A DNA stretch of 46,892 nucleotides from an uncultured Bacteroidia bacterium (GTDB taxonomy: Bacteria > Bacteroidota > Bacteroidia > Bacteroidales > F082), in assembly GCA_913009755.1 (NCBI GenBank), contig CAJVWU010000026.1, positions 1 to 46,892 of the forward strand. Reading direction: 5' to 3'. The position numbers were made by a program, and so were the translations under genes. Under the pieces are notes generated by a model. The model did not search any database. It was not told where the DNA came from and saw only the letters and a list, made by a program, of their open reading frames with translations. Numbering within the stretch: the stretch's first letter is position 1; each line of letters begins with the position of its first letter. Below, piece after piece: positions 1-8,346 of this stretch.

Positions 1-65
1 GCTTATCGCTCATTTTGCTTATTACAATGGTTAATGCCGATATTACAGCAAAAGGAACAGATTGA
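1..65 (+). CDS. Possible 3' tail of an upstream gene (partial)
   Basis: The third frame is open from the window edge to a TGA at 63-65 and reads as a hydrophobic stretch followed by VNADITAKGTD, which could be a protein C-terminus. A GC-rich hairpin starts three bases after the stop, as expected at the end of a gene. Frame 1 is also open, to 120, so the choice of frame is uncertain. No function can be assigned. Confidence 0.25.
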   Translation, partial: LSLILLITMVNADITAKGTD

Positions 66-67
66 AC

Positions 68-90
68 GCCCGCCTGCCGGACGGGCAGGG
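68..90. repeat. GC-rich intergenic palindrome
   Basis: CCTGCC at 73-78 and GGCAGG at 84-89 form a perfect 6-bp stem around GGACG. An alternative stem pairs GCCCG (68-72) with CGGGC (82-86). Small GC-rich palindromes of this kind are common between genes in Bacteroidetes. No T tract follows, so it is not a typical terminator. Confidence 0.5.
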
Positions 91-215
91 AGTGAAGATA
101 TGCGACATTTTGATGTTTAATCGGTATAAAGTTGCCAGAGGATAAATCCAATTGGCTTATAAAACGGCTTTTGTACTATTGACAAAGAATGCAATGCAGT
201 ACTAATTAGACAAAC

Positions 216-530
216 ATGAAAGCAATTACCGAAAGTTATCTCTTTTTGCTCGGCGGACACGATCTTGAGATGCTTGAGATTGAAAAAATATTGGTTCAAA
301 ACAAACAGGATTATTTAGATAACAATCTGTCGTGGGGAGCCAAATGGTCCGATTATTCCACAGATATTGAAAAACCGGAAAACAATGAAAAAGTAGTTGG
401 AGGTTATTATGATTCTAGAGTGATTTAAAATTATTATAAAAATTGAGATATAACCATTAATTATAATAGTTATGAATCAGCATTCGACTTCTATGAATTA
501 AGGAAATTAAATAAATTAACAACAAAATAA
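216..530 (+). pseudogene. Decayed small gene upstream of cas10
   Basis: An ATG at 216 opens a 70-residue reading frame with the distinctive start SYLFLLGGHDLEMLEIEKIL and then LSWGAKWSDY. It stops at TAA 426-428. The same frame meets TGA at 444-446, then reads protein-like sequence (SYESAFDFYELRKLNKL) to a TAA at 528-530. That last stop overlaps the cas10 ATG as TAATG, the same coupling seen at 6045-6049 in this operon. I infer one former gene with two in-frame stops, perhaps also an internal deletion. From memory the N-terminus resembles a longer conserved protein of unknown function, but I cannot name it. A real 70-residue protein is the alternative. No TAnnTTTG promoter was found upstream. 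Confidence 0.5.
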
Positions 531-1981
531 TGAATACTGCTATTCTTTTTGACACCATGTCCATACAACAATACGTGTTTGGCTCCAATAAGTTAAAAGA
601 CAACCTGGGGGCATCCTATATTGTGGAAAACATTTATGATTATTTTACCCAAAAAGCAAAAGATCATCCAAAGGATATTGAAATCGGTTACATCGGTGGT
701 GGCAATGCCCTGCTTTTTGCCAGCACCAAAGCCAAGGCCAAAGAAATCATTCAGGATTATACAACAGGGTTACTTTGGAAACACCCAGGCGTTTCAATTA
801 CTGTAGCTATAAAAGAAGGTTTCGACAGAAAGAAATATAGCAGTGAAATTCAAATGTTATTTGGGAAACTGGCGGAAAATAAGGGCAAATTCCAACCAAT
901 TAATACAATTGCATCTCATGGTATTACAGATACTTGTCGGTTTTCTTCTTTATCAGTTGAACAAATAGATAAGTTTAATAATTTAATCTCATCGTCAACT
1001 GCCACCAAGCGAAACTTTGAGCAAAAGGCCAGGGAAGAAGAAAAAACCTTGCTGGTTGATACAATTTTTAATAATTATAGTTTCCCAGCTGAATTCGAAC
1101 ATCTTGGTCAGAAAAAACATGAAGATTCACATATTTCCGTCGTTCACATTGATGGGAATGGCTTTGGCGAAGTATTTAGAAACCTAAATAGTGTTGATGC
1201 AACAAAAAACCTCTCATCTAAAGTTAATGAAGCTGTCAGAAATGCCTTTATTGATACACTTAAACTCTATGTTAAAAGCAAAAATGATTTTAAAAATATT
1301 TTAGATGGTAAAACATTTGACAAAACTTTACCCATACGCCCCATTGTCCTTGGAGGAGATGATATAACTTTTGTTTGTCATGGCAAACTGGGAATATGGT
1401 TTGCTGAAAATTTTATGGAGAGGTTTGAGAACTTTTACATAGATGAAGAAAAAACCAAACCATTTAGTGCATGTGCAGGAATTGCAATAGTTAAAGCCAA
1501 ATATCCCTTTTACCGGGCATATAAAATGGCGGAAGAATTGTGCGTATCGGCTAAAAGCGCCAGAAAAAAATACATGGATACCCAACAAACAAAAGATGGC
1601 GGCAACTGGATTGATTTTCAATTGGCTTATAGTGGCTTAGGGAATACTCTGGAAGAAGTCCGGAAACTTCAATTTTTTAACATAAAAGGGAACAAACCTC
1701 TTTACAATCGTCCTTATAGACTGGAAAAAGTAACTGGAAATATTTCTTTTGGCCAGCTAATAAAATATTCATTAATCCTGAAAGAGACTTTACCCAATGC
1801 TAAAATTAAGGATTTGCGTGAAATGCTCACCCGTGATGATGCTTCTTTTGAAGATTTTATGGAACATTTGAAGCATCAGCACAACGAATTTAAAATGAAA
1901 TTCTTTAACCGGCAGAATGATCAAGAAAATAAATATCCATTCTTCGATATGATTGAATTGCTTGAAATCTATCCAACTTAA
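530..1981 (+). CDS. cas10: Cas10, HD-less type III CRISPR large subunit with GGDD cyclase motif
   Basis: The protein has 483 residues and is the signature subunit of a type III effector. It begins directly with a Cas10-type palm (FGSNKLKDNLGASYIVE, about 17-33, and YIGGGNALLF near 54-63). No N-terminal HD nuclease domain is present. The second palm carries VVHIDGNGFGE (204-214) and LGGDD (274-278), the metal-binding set used to make cyclic oligoadenylate from ATP. It should therefore signal on target RNA binding but lack the single-stranded DNase of HD-containing relatives. Lack of HD is typical of subtype III-D. The ATG overlaps the stop of the decayed upstream gene (TAATG), and the Cas7 gene follows after 15 bp. 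The CARF-like membrane protein at 8347 is the obvious receiver of its product. Confidence 0.92.
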   Translation: MNTAILFDTMSIQQYVFGSNKLKDNLGASYIVENIYDYFTQKAKDHPKDIEIGYIGGGNALLFASTKAKAKEIIQDYTTGLLWKHPGVSITVAIKEGFDRKKYSSEIQMLFGKLAENKGKFQPINTIASHGITDTCRFSSLSVEQIDKFNNLISSSTATKRNFEQKAREEEKTLLVDTIFNNYSFPAEFEHLGQKKHEDSHISVVHIDGNGFGEVFRNLNSVDATKNLSSKVNEAVRNAFIDTLKLYVKSKNDFKNILDGKTFDKTLPIRPIVLGGDDITFVCHGKLGIWFAENFMERFENFYIDEEKTKPFSACAGIAIVKAKYPFYRAYKMAEELCVSAKSARKKYMDTQQTKDGGNWIDFQLAYSGLGNTLEEVRKLQFFNIKGNKPLYNRPYRLEKVTGNISFGQLIKYSLILKETLPNAKIKDLREMLTRDDASFEDFMEHLKHQHNEFKMKFFNRQNDQENKYPFFDMIELLEIYPT

Positions 1982-1996
1982 TAAATAAAAAATAAA

Positions 1997-2617
1997 ATGG
2001 CACAACAGAAATATACGCTGCAAATTTTATTGCAATCCTACACATTGATTGGTTCTGCCGAAGGGTACGGGTCAATAATTGATAAGGATTCGGTTTTCGA
2101 TGAAGTGGGTTTACCCATTATCCCAGGCAAAAGGGTAAAAGGTATTCTCAGGGAACAAGCCGAATTATTGAAACAGCTTGGAAGGCTTAATTCAGTTGAA
2201 GAACTTTTCGGTGATGTAGGGCTGACCGATAAGAATACTGAATATCTAGCAGTATCAAGCCTTTTTTTGCCAGATTACAGGGCAAATAAAACTTATCTGA
2301 AATATTTAATTCAAGAGGGGTTAATTTCACGATCGGAGGTAATTGAATACTTTACTACCCTTCATGTAATGACAAGAATTGATAAAAACGGTATTGCCTC
2401 CGATACTTCACTAAGAACCTTCCGTGTGCTTAAAAAAGGATTTATTTTTACAGGAGAACTTTACTTTGATCCAAACCACCTGGAAAATTTTATGAGCATT
2501 GTTGCACTTACCCGCCGAATTGGTTCAATGCGAAATCGTGGATTAGGGCATATCCGGTGTCAGTTGATACTGCCCGTTGCCTCAAAGGTTGAACCCGAAA
2601 AAAGCTTTGCAGAATGA
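1997..2617 (+). CDS. Cas7-like RAMP (Csm3 group) backbone subunit
   Basis: This 206-residue RAMP protein has the usual LPIIPGKRVKGILRE segment (about 39-53) and a C-terminal glycine-rich loop, RRIGSMRNRGLGH (about 174-186). Cas7 subunits line the crRNA, and an aspartate in the loop before the IPG motif cuts target RNA. Here IIDKDSVFDE (27-36) offers candidates. The stop overlaps the next ATG in the sequence ATGA (2614-2617), so the two proteins are probably made by coupled translation. In the III-Dv complex, as I recall it, the equivalent Cas7 is fused to Cas5 and Cas11, whereas here it is separate. Confidence 0.85.
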   Translation: MAQQKYTLQILLQSYTLIGSAEGYGSIIDKDSVFDEVGLPIIPGKRVKGILREQAELLKQLGRLNSVEELFGDVGLTDKNTEYLAVSSLFLPDYRANKTYLKYLIQEGLISRSEVIEYFTTLHVMTRIDKNGIASDTSLRTFRVLKKGFIFTGELYFDPNHLENFMSIVALTRRIGSMRNRGLGHIRCQLILPVASKVEPEKSFAE

Positions 2618-4044
2618 AAAAGTTACATTATACCATCAGCTCGCTGGAACCACTCATTATTACACAACACTCCGACGATCCCAATATGTATGAAACCCTG
2701 CAATACATCCGTGGTACTGTGATACAAGGGATATTTGCGCAACGTTATCTGAAAAAGAAGACTGCTGATTCTGAATTCACCCGACTTATTGTTAGTGGAG
2801 ATTGCATTTTCTCGAATGCTTTCCCTTTAGAAAAAGGAAAAACATTCGTTCCCGCTCCTATTGCATTGGTGCAAGAAAAGTACTATCCGGAGAAAGCACA
2901 CAATCTTCTGGTTTCCGATAATCCTCCTTCTGAGCAAACAAAAGGAATATCTTCGCTTATAAGTGTTGAGTCAAAGCATATTTCTCCTTTGACCATCCGA
3001 AAAGAAATCAGGCTACACAACCAGATTGACAACAGTACAAGAACCGCTGATGATGGAAAACTTTTCAATTATCAGTCGCTACCTGCCGGGTTGGTATTTA
3101 AAGGAACCATTACCTTAAAAAATGACAGTGACGAAAAAATAATTCAAAAGTTATTACCTTCAGGCACTCCTATTCGGATAGGCCGTTCAGCTACTTCCGA
3201 GTATGGAAAAGTAAGTTTCGAATGGATCGACAACATCGCAGATGAGAAATCACCAGAATCAGGACAAGTAATAATGACATTACTTTCTGATGCAATCATT
3301 TATAACAATAATGGATTTTCAAGCCTTGCAACCGATGACCTCAACAATTACCTAAACGATTCAAAAATTGAGAGGTCTATTTCACGCAAAGCGCGTATTG
3401 AGGGATTTTTGAATGTTTGGAAACTTCGTAAACCATCGGAGAATGTATTTGCCGCCGGCAGTTCTTTTTTACTTAATAAACTGCCTTCCAATTCATCAGA
3501 ACTCACGAATTTAGGTTTAGGAGAACGAACGCATGAAGGGTATGGCCAGGTTTCATTCTCAGTTCTGAATACAACCCCTAAAGAGTTAGAGTTTAATGAA
3601 TGGGAAGAGCCAAGACTTGATAAACCACCATTTGAAACACCAAAACTCACTAAAAACATCTGGAAATCAACCTGTTTGAAACAGGCCAAAGAAGAAGTGA
3701 TGCTGAAAGCTTTAGGTGATGCTGATAAAACTCAACCGGTAATTTCAAGCAATCACCTTTTAGGTAAATTGAAAGCAATGGTTTTTGAACCGGAAATGTT
3801 TAGAGATTTTTTAAATCAATTGCGGCCTACGGCAAAAAATCATTTGACCAAATCCTATGTTTCAAATAAAAATCTGGTTGAACATTTTAAGGCTGTACTT
3901 TCTAATAATATCAAAATACATTCACCAAAACAGGATGTTGATTTATCTCAGCATGAAGATGAACTCAAGCGCCTCTATTTCGAACAATATTTTAACCAGT
4001 TACGCCGCAATAACATTAATACTGAAAAAGATGAAAAACGGTAG
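2614..4044 (+). CDS. csx10: Csx10-like Cas5-group RAMP with helical C-terminal extension
   Basis: The 476-residue protein resembles Csx10, the Cas5-like subunit of III-D that caps the 5' handle of the crRNA. It shows YIRGTVIQGIFAQRYL near the N-terminus (about 32-47), a middle glycine-rich segment (IRIGRSATSEYGKVSF, about 189-204) and GLGERTHEGYGQVSF near 304-318. After about residue 345 the sequence becomes charged and apparently helical for roughly 130 residues, with no RAMP motifs. No separate Cas11 (Csm2/Cmr5-like) gene exists in the locus, so this tail is a candidate Cas11-like domain by inference. The gene overlaps cas7 by 4 bp upstream and the tandem Cas7 gene by 14 bp downstream. Confidence 0.8.
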   Translation: MKKLHYTISSLEPLIITQHSDDPNMYETLQYIRGTVIQGIFAQRYLKKKTADSEFTRLIVSGDCIFSNAFPLEKGKTFVPAPIALVQEKYYPEKAHNLLVSDNPPSEQTKGISSLISVESKHISPLTIRKEIRLHNQIDNSTRTADDGKLFNYQSLPAGLVFKGTITLKNDSDEKIIQKLLPSGTPIRIGRSATSEYGKVSFEWIDNIADEKSPESGQVIMTLLSDAIIYNNNGFSSLATDDLNNYLNDSKIERSISRKARIEGFLNVWKLRKPSENVFAAGSSFLLNKLPSNSSELTNLGLGERTHEGYGQVSFSVLNTTPKELEFNEWEEPRLDKPPFETPKLTKNIWKSTCLKQAKEEVMLKALGDADKTQPVISSNHLLGKLKAMVFEPEMFRDFLNQLRPTAKNHLTKSYVSNKNLVEHFKAVLSNNIKIHSPKQDVDLSQHEDELKRLYFEQYFNQLRRNNINTEKDEKR

Positions 4045-5482
4045 AATTATATTAAAAGCCCAATTGCAAAATCTAAGACCCATTGGAATAGGGTCAGGAA
4101 GGGATGAACACAGCGACCGGGATGTTGTAACTACTGAATACGCATTAGATTCCAACGGTTCGATTCTTCCTCCTGAAAAATTTAATGAATTCTATAAAAA
4201 GAAGGAGTTGCCCTATATTCCTGCCACCTCATTTATGGGGAGAATCTTCCGTTTATTTGATATTGAAAACCATGCTGAAATCAAAAATTATTGGGGTGAG
4301 TCAGAACAGAACGCATCATTTATCGATTGTAGTGACATACTTTTAAATGAACTCCCCAAAAATGGTAAGCAAGTCACAGAGATCCGTGATGGTATCCGCA
4401 TTGATTCTGCAAAAGGAACTGTTGCTAAAGGAGCTAAATTCGATTACGAATTACTTGCTCCGGAGGCTAAATTCAATTTGACCATGATTTTCAGGATTGA
4501 AAATGAGATGGCCAATTATGATTTGGCCTTGAAAATTGCCTCTGATATTGCAAGAGTCATCGAAAATGGAACTGATTTGGGTGCCAAATCCACAGTAGGT
4601 TTTGGTCGTATAAAAGGCGATGTACAACTGTACGAGATTGATTTTGAACATCCTACACATATTCAACAGTGGATTGATAATGATTTAACCAGGAACTCAA
4701 TAGAGAAGTTAACAGAATCATTACTTGCACCCCAAAACTCAATCTTTGAAATCGTTGCTTCTTTCCGCATCAAAAACTCTATGATAATTCGCTCCTATTC
4801 AAAAGACCCTAAAGCTCCCGATTCCACCCATTTGAAATCAGGCGGTAAGAACATTTTATCAGGTTCTTCGATCAAAGGAGCTTTGCGCGGACGTTCTGAA
4901 AGAATCTTGAATACAATACAAGCTGACAGAGAAATAACAAAAACCATCCTTGCAGGTTTATTTGGAGATGTGGAAAAAGAAGCTGATAGTGTCACTATTA
5001 AAAAAGACGGTTACACTGTTCCTTCGAGGGTATTTGTCGATGAAGTTCCAATAAAGAACGTAAAAGAAGAAATCCAGACCCGCATTCAAATTGACCGCTT
5101 TACGGGGGGGACAGTTGACAGTGCTTTGATTGAAGAAGTTCCTCTATTTCCGGTCAAGGGCGAAAATCAAATCATGAATTTTCGAATCAGGGTAAAAGAT
5201 GCAAAGCCTATTGACAAAGGACTAATGCTGCTTTTACTGAAAGACATTTGGACGGCAGATTTGCCCATCGGTGGTGAAAAGGCCATTGGACGTGGCGTTT
5301 TGGAAGGCATCAGTGCTGCCATAGTGGACGGCAAATCCAAGTTCACTTTAACGGAAGATTTTAAAAATCCTGAAAAAAAAGAAGTTCTGCAAACATATGT
5401 TGACGCATTGCATGATCGCAAAAACGATATATGGTACGAAGAGCGTATTAATCTATATAAGCAAAGAAAAAATGAAAACTAA
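4031..5482 (+). CDS. Tandem Cas7-Cas7 RAMP protein
   Basis: I place the start at the ATG at 4031, because the following residues (GRIILKAQLQNLRPIGIGSG) begin a RAMP fold. Upstream in-frame codons lie inside csx10. The 483-residue protein contains two RAMP units. The first has an acidic loop (GRDEHSDRDVV, about 23-33), LPYIPATSFMGRIFR (59-73) and a loop at GAKSTVGFGRIKG (about 183-195). The second has ILSGSSIKGALRGRSERIL (about 276-294) and ends with GGEKAIGRG near 415. Each unit may supply an RNA-cleaving aspartate. A double Cas7 subunit is known from the III-Dv complex. The gene overlaps csx10 by 14 bp and the next gene by 11 bp. Confidence 0.85.
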   Translation: MKNGRIILKAQLQNLRPIGIGSGRDEHSDRDVVTTEYALDSNGSILPPEKFNEFYKKKELPYIPATSFMGRIFRLFDIENHAEIKNYWGESEQNASFIDCSDILLNELPKNGKQVTEIRDGIRIDSAKGTVAKGAKFDYELLAPEAKFNLTMIFRIENEMANYDLALKIASDIARVIENGTDLGAKSTVGFGRIKGDVQLYEIDFEHPTHIQQWIDNDLTRNSIEKLTESLLAPQNSIFEIVASFRIKNSMIIRSYSKDPKAPDSTHLKSGGKNILSGSSIKGALRGRSERILNTIQADREITKTILAGLFGDVEKEADSVTIKKDGYTVPSRVFVDEVPIKNVKEEIQTRIQIDRFTGGTVDSALIEEVPLFPVKGENQIMNFRIRVKDAKPIDKGLMLLLLKDIWTADLPIGGEKAIGRGVLEGISAAIVDGKSKFTLTEDFKNPEKKEVLQTYVDALHDRKNDIWYEERINLYKQRKNEN

Positions 5483-6047
5483 CGGACTCTTATATTCAAA
5501 AATAAAAAGCTCCTCGGATCCGATTGATATTAAATCGGATGGGGACATTTTGGAAAATACGCCGGAAAATGCATGGTTTATCGCTTATCTTTATCACAGG
5601 GTAGTGATTGGCAGGATTGAAAACAAGCAATTTGTTTATTACAAACAAAAGGAACAGGATGTAACACTATCGAAAATATTAAAGCTTCGGGTCTTTAATG
5701 ACAATGCTGAACTATTTGTGTGGCGAACCAATTTGGGGGGATACAATGCCCGCCTTAGAAAAGACGGTACCGGAGAGGAACAGGGAGTTGTTTATGCACA
5801 TCAGGTTTTATTTGGGACCAAAGCTGAATTGATAGACAATACCTATCTAAAACTTACTGAAGAAAGAGGTACTGAAATTATCTTACCCTTGAAAGAATTA
5901 AATATCTCTGAAGAGGATGTAAATAATCATCAGGAACGTTTGTGTATTCATACCCGTTCCTACATCGGATTTATAGAAGATACAGGGCAAGCTACTTACG
6001 TGGATATTCGTTTTGTTGAATTTATAAAGTATCAGGAGGAAAAATAA
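5472..6047 (+). CDS. csx19: Csx19-like (TIGR03984-type) III-D protein
   Basis: The 191-residue protein starts at ATG 5472, 11 bp inside the preceding gene. Upstream codons in this frame belong to the overlap and are not conserved-looking. Recognisable segments are AWFIAYLYHRVVIGRI (about 34-49), LFVWRTNLGGYNARLR (about 81-96), AHQVLFGT, ERGTEIILPL and the C-terminal GQATYVDIRFVEF. I match these from memory to the TIGR03984 family, called Csx19 in III-D loci, a non-RAMP subunit near the Cas10/Cas5 end of the complex whose exact role is poorly defined. Its TAA overlaps the next ATG (TAATG, 6045-6049). Confidence 0.75.
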   Translation: MKTNGLLYSKIKSSSDPIDIKSDGDILENTPENAWFIAYLYHRVVIGRIENKQFVYYKQKEQDVTLSKILKLRVFNDNAELFVWRTNLGGYNARLRKDGTGEEQGVVYAHQVLFGTKAELIDNTYLKLTEERGTEIILPLKELNISEEDVNNHQERLCIHTRSYIGFIEDTGQATYVDIRFVEFIKYQEEK

Positions 6048-7966
6048 TGAAAAAGGGGAAACTTATAAGCAGGCGAACAAAAAAAGGGTTTGATTACATA
6101 ATTGAATATGGTGATAACAAATCAATTAAATTGGATATAAGAAACCTAAAACAGACATTCTTAATTAATGATTTGTTAGATCAAATGGTAGAGTTTGATA
6201 ATTCCGGGGGAATTTTATCCAAAATATGGTTGTTGTCCAATAGACAAATGATTTATGAGCTTCAAAAGCAGGGAATAAAGGCTAAACTCTTAAACCAAAA
6301 AGATCCAGCCCGGGCTCCCTATAATTTTGTACCGCTAAATAAGAATGTAGTTGTCTCAAATGGTTCAAATAATTTTTCAAATTTTGAAGGACAAAGTGGA
6401 TACATTGATATAGAAATTGTATCAAAAAGCCCACTTTTCATTCGGGGCGGAGATAAGCTATTTTCAAAAATTAATGATTCCCCTGTTATTCCGGGTTCTT
6501 CATTACGTGGGTTGATAAGGAACCTTGTAAATATCACTTCTTATGGAAAACTGGATCAATTTACTGACAGGATACTATTTCGAAGATCGAATATGTTAGA
6601 TGATGGGGCGAATGTAAATGCTGGTTTTTTACGATTTTATAATGGAAGTTATAAGATTTTTGAAGCAAGAGTAACCCAATCTAATAGCGATTATCATCTT
6701 TCAGCATCACCACATAGTTATGAGTTTGATAATAGTGCAAGTACTTGTAAGTTTTCCGTTGGTGAATTTCAAAACAAATGCAGGGTTTGGGTTTTCACTC
6801 AGAAGACCAAATATATTGGTTTAGCTGATGAGGCAATCAAAGGTTATGAATCTGATGATACAAGAAGTGAAGCGGTTATTGATATATTGAAATCATTGAA
6901 AAAAGGGAAAATAGTTGATGGGAATGAAAAACCAATTGGCAAAGTGAATATTCCTTCCCAACTGGGGGTTCCTGTATTTTATCGTACTGATGGAGGGAAA
7001 GCCATTTCATTTGGTCATGCCAGATATCATAGGGTTCCCTATACTCGTTCAATTGGAGATCACATTATTCAGGAAAAGATAAACGACCCTGATTTTTCAG
7101 AAACTATCTTTGGAACACTTGATCATCCATCCAAAGTGTTTTTTGAAGATTGCTATTTAGATGGAGATGCAGTATATGATCTTTCCGAACCCCAAATGCC
7201 TAAGGTTTTATCATCACCAAAGCCAACTACCTATCAACATTATTTGGAGCAGCCAGATATAAATACAACTCCATCTCATCCAAAGAAATGGTCTGATAAA
7301 GATGTGCCAATAAGAGGCTATAAAAACTACTGGCATCGCCATACCTCAAGTTTAACAAATGATCAAAACACATGGATTGAAGCCGGAAAGGAAAGTAAGA
7401 GTAATCCCGATAAAATTAATCCTTTATCGGTTAATTCTACCTTTACAGGACGAATCCGTTTTGAGAATTTAACAAATGAAGAGTTGGGTGCATTACTTAT
7501 TGCAATAGAACTTCCTGATGGATTAGGTCATAAGTTAGGTATGGGCAAGCCATTGGGGCTTGGTTCGGTATTAATATCCACTAATAAGGTTGTAATCATT
7601 GACAGAGAAAATAGATATAAAAAACTATTTAAAGCGGACTCGTGGGATATGGGCGAGAAGGATGAAACTGCAAATAGAGATTCTTATAAAAATAGTTTTG
7701 CGCAATTTCTTTTCTCCAAATTGGAGAGTGTAGAATATGACGATACCAAAGGCTTTCTATGCATTTGGGATATTGACAGGTTAATGAAATTAAAAGAAAT
7801 GTTGACTTTGAAGCACAATATGAATAGCGCTTCAGTGCAATGGGAAAAAAGAACAAGATATATGGAAAATGGAATGGGTATTACGGGTATCAATGAATTT
7901 AAGTATCGTCCAATATTGCCTAAACCGGATGAAGTGGTAAAACCAGATACTTATAAAAAACCCTAA
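6047..7966 (+). CDS. Large TIGR03986-type RAMP protein (Cas7 with insertion)
   Basis: This is a 639-residue RAMP-superfamily protein. About 115 N-terminal residues precede the RAMP start, GYIDIEIVSKSPLFIRGGD (118-136). Then come SPVIPGSSLRGLIRNLV (145-161), a long middle insertion and a late glycine-rich loop, GLGHKLGMGKPLGLGSV (about 492-508). The pattern matches the TIGR03986 family of type III loci, and a Cas7 with a large insertion is part of the III-Dv complex as I recall it. It probably occupies one position in the Cas7 backbone near the 3' end of the guide. The start is fixed by the TAATG overlap with csx19. The next gene begins 3 bp after its stop. Confidence 0.82.
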   Translation: MKKGKLISRRTKKGFDYIIEYGDNKSIKLDIRNLKQTFLINDLLDQMVEFDNSGGILSKIWLLSNRQMIYELQKQGIKAKLLNQKDPARAPYNFVPLNKNVVVSNGSNNFSNFEGQSGYIDIEIVSKSPLFIRGGDKLFSKINDSPVIPGSSLRGLIRNLVNITSYGKLDQFTDRILFRRSNMLDDGANVNAGFLRFYNGSYKIFEARVTQSNSDYHLSASPHSYEFDNSASTCKFSVGEFQNKCRVWVFTQKTKYIGLADEAIKGYESDDTRSEAVIDILKSLKKGKIVDGNEKPIGKVNIPSQLGVPVFYRTDGGKAISFGHARYHRVPYTRSIGDHIIQEKINDPDFSETIFGTLDHPSKVFFEDCYLDGDAVYDLSEPQMPKVLSSPKPTTYQHYLEQPDINTTPSHPKKWSDKDVPIRGYKNYWHRHTSSLTNDQNTWIEAGKESKSNPDKINPLSVNSTFTGRIRFENLTNEELGALLIAIELPDGLGHKLGMGKPLGLGSVLISTNKVVIIDRENRYKKLFKADSWDMGEKDETANRDSYKNSFAQFLFSKLESVEYDDTKGFLCIWDIDRLMKLKEMLTLKHNMNSASVQWEKRTRYMENGMGITGINEFKYRPILPKPDEVVKPDTYKKP

Positions 7967-7969
7967 CCC

Positions 7970-8335
7970 ATGCTCATCAATCTATCCAACCATCCCTTTA
8001 TAGACTGGGAAATGGAACATCAAAAAACAGCAAAGGTTCTTTATGGTCATGTGGAGGATATTCCATTTCCGGATGTCGATCCCAAAGCCGATACTTCGTC
8101 AATTGCATTATTGGCTGCTAAGTATGTGAAAAGGTGTAAAGTAAAGTTTGGCGATTCATTACATCCCAATGATGCAGTGCATATTAGCGGAGAACCTTGT
8201 TTCCTTTTTCATTTTGTACGCCTCGCAAAAGATCAGAGAATTTCTTGTGTCTGCTCAACCACCCAACGTTTGGTAACAAATAATGGGAATATTAAAACAT
8301 CTGTATTTCAATTTGTACAATTCCGTAATTATTAA
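7970..8335 (+). CDS. Small Rossmann-like protein, ring-nuclease candidate
   Basis: The 121-residue protein lies between the effector genes and a CARF-like membrane protein, in the same tight operon. Predicted strands are LINLSNHP (2-9), DAVHISGEP (68-76), RISCVCSTTQR (90-100) and SVFQFVQFRNY (111-121), separated by helices, as expected for a single Rossmann-type domain. From memory I connect the LxNLSNHP start, the DIPFPDVDP segment (30-38) and the STTQR motif with small uncharacterised Bacteroidetes proteins. The position suggests a stand-alone cyclic-oligoadenylate binding or degrading protein of the kind represented by Csx15, Csx16 or Csx20. I cannot identify catalytic residues, so ring nuclease is an inference. 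Another possibility is a small CARF-like sponge without catalysis. Confidence 0.55.
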   Translation: MLINLSNHPFIDWEMEHQKTAKVLYGHVEDIPFPDVDPKADTSSIALLAAKYVKRCKVKFGDSLHPNDAVHISGEPCFLFHFVRLAKDQRISCVCSTTQRLVTNNGNIKTSVFQFVQFRNY

Positions 8336-8346
8336 AAGTGAAAGTT

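Noticed and set aside
68-90. GC-rich palindrome as a transcription terminator
   Set aside because: The stem is followed by GAGTGAAG rather than a T tract.
426-446. Stop-codon readthrough or recoding linking the two parts of the gene before cas10
   Set aside because: Two different stops lie six codons apart with no supporting structure, so decay is simpler.
3857-4030. Upstream start for the tandem Cas7 gene
   Set aside because: The extra residues are encoded inside csx10 in another frame and do not look like a RAMP start, whereas the fold begins right after the ATG at 4031.
5397-5471. Upstream start for the Csx19-like gene
   Set aside because: The extension lies within the end of the preceding gene. 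The ATG at 5472 gives the family-like N-terminus.
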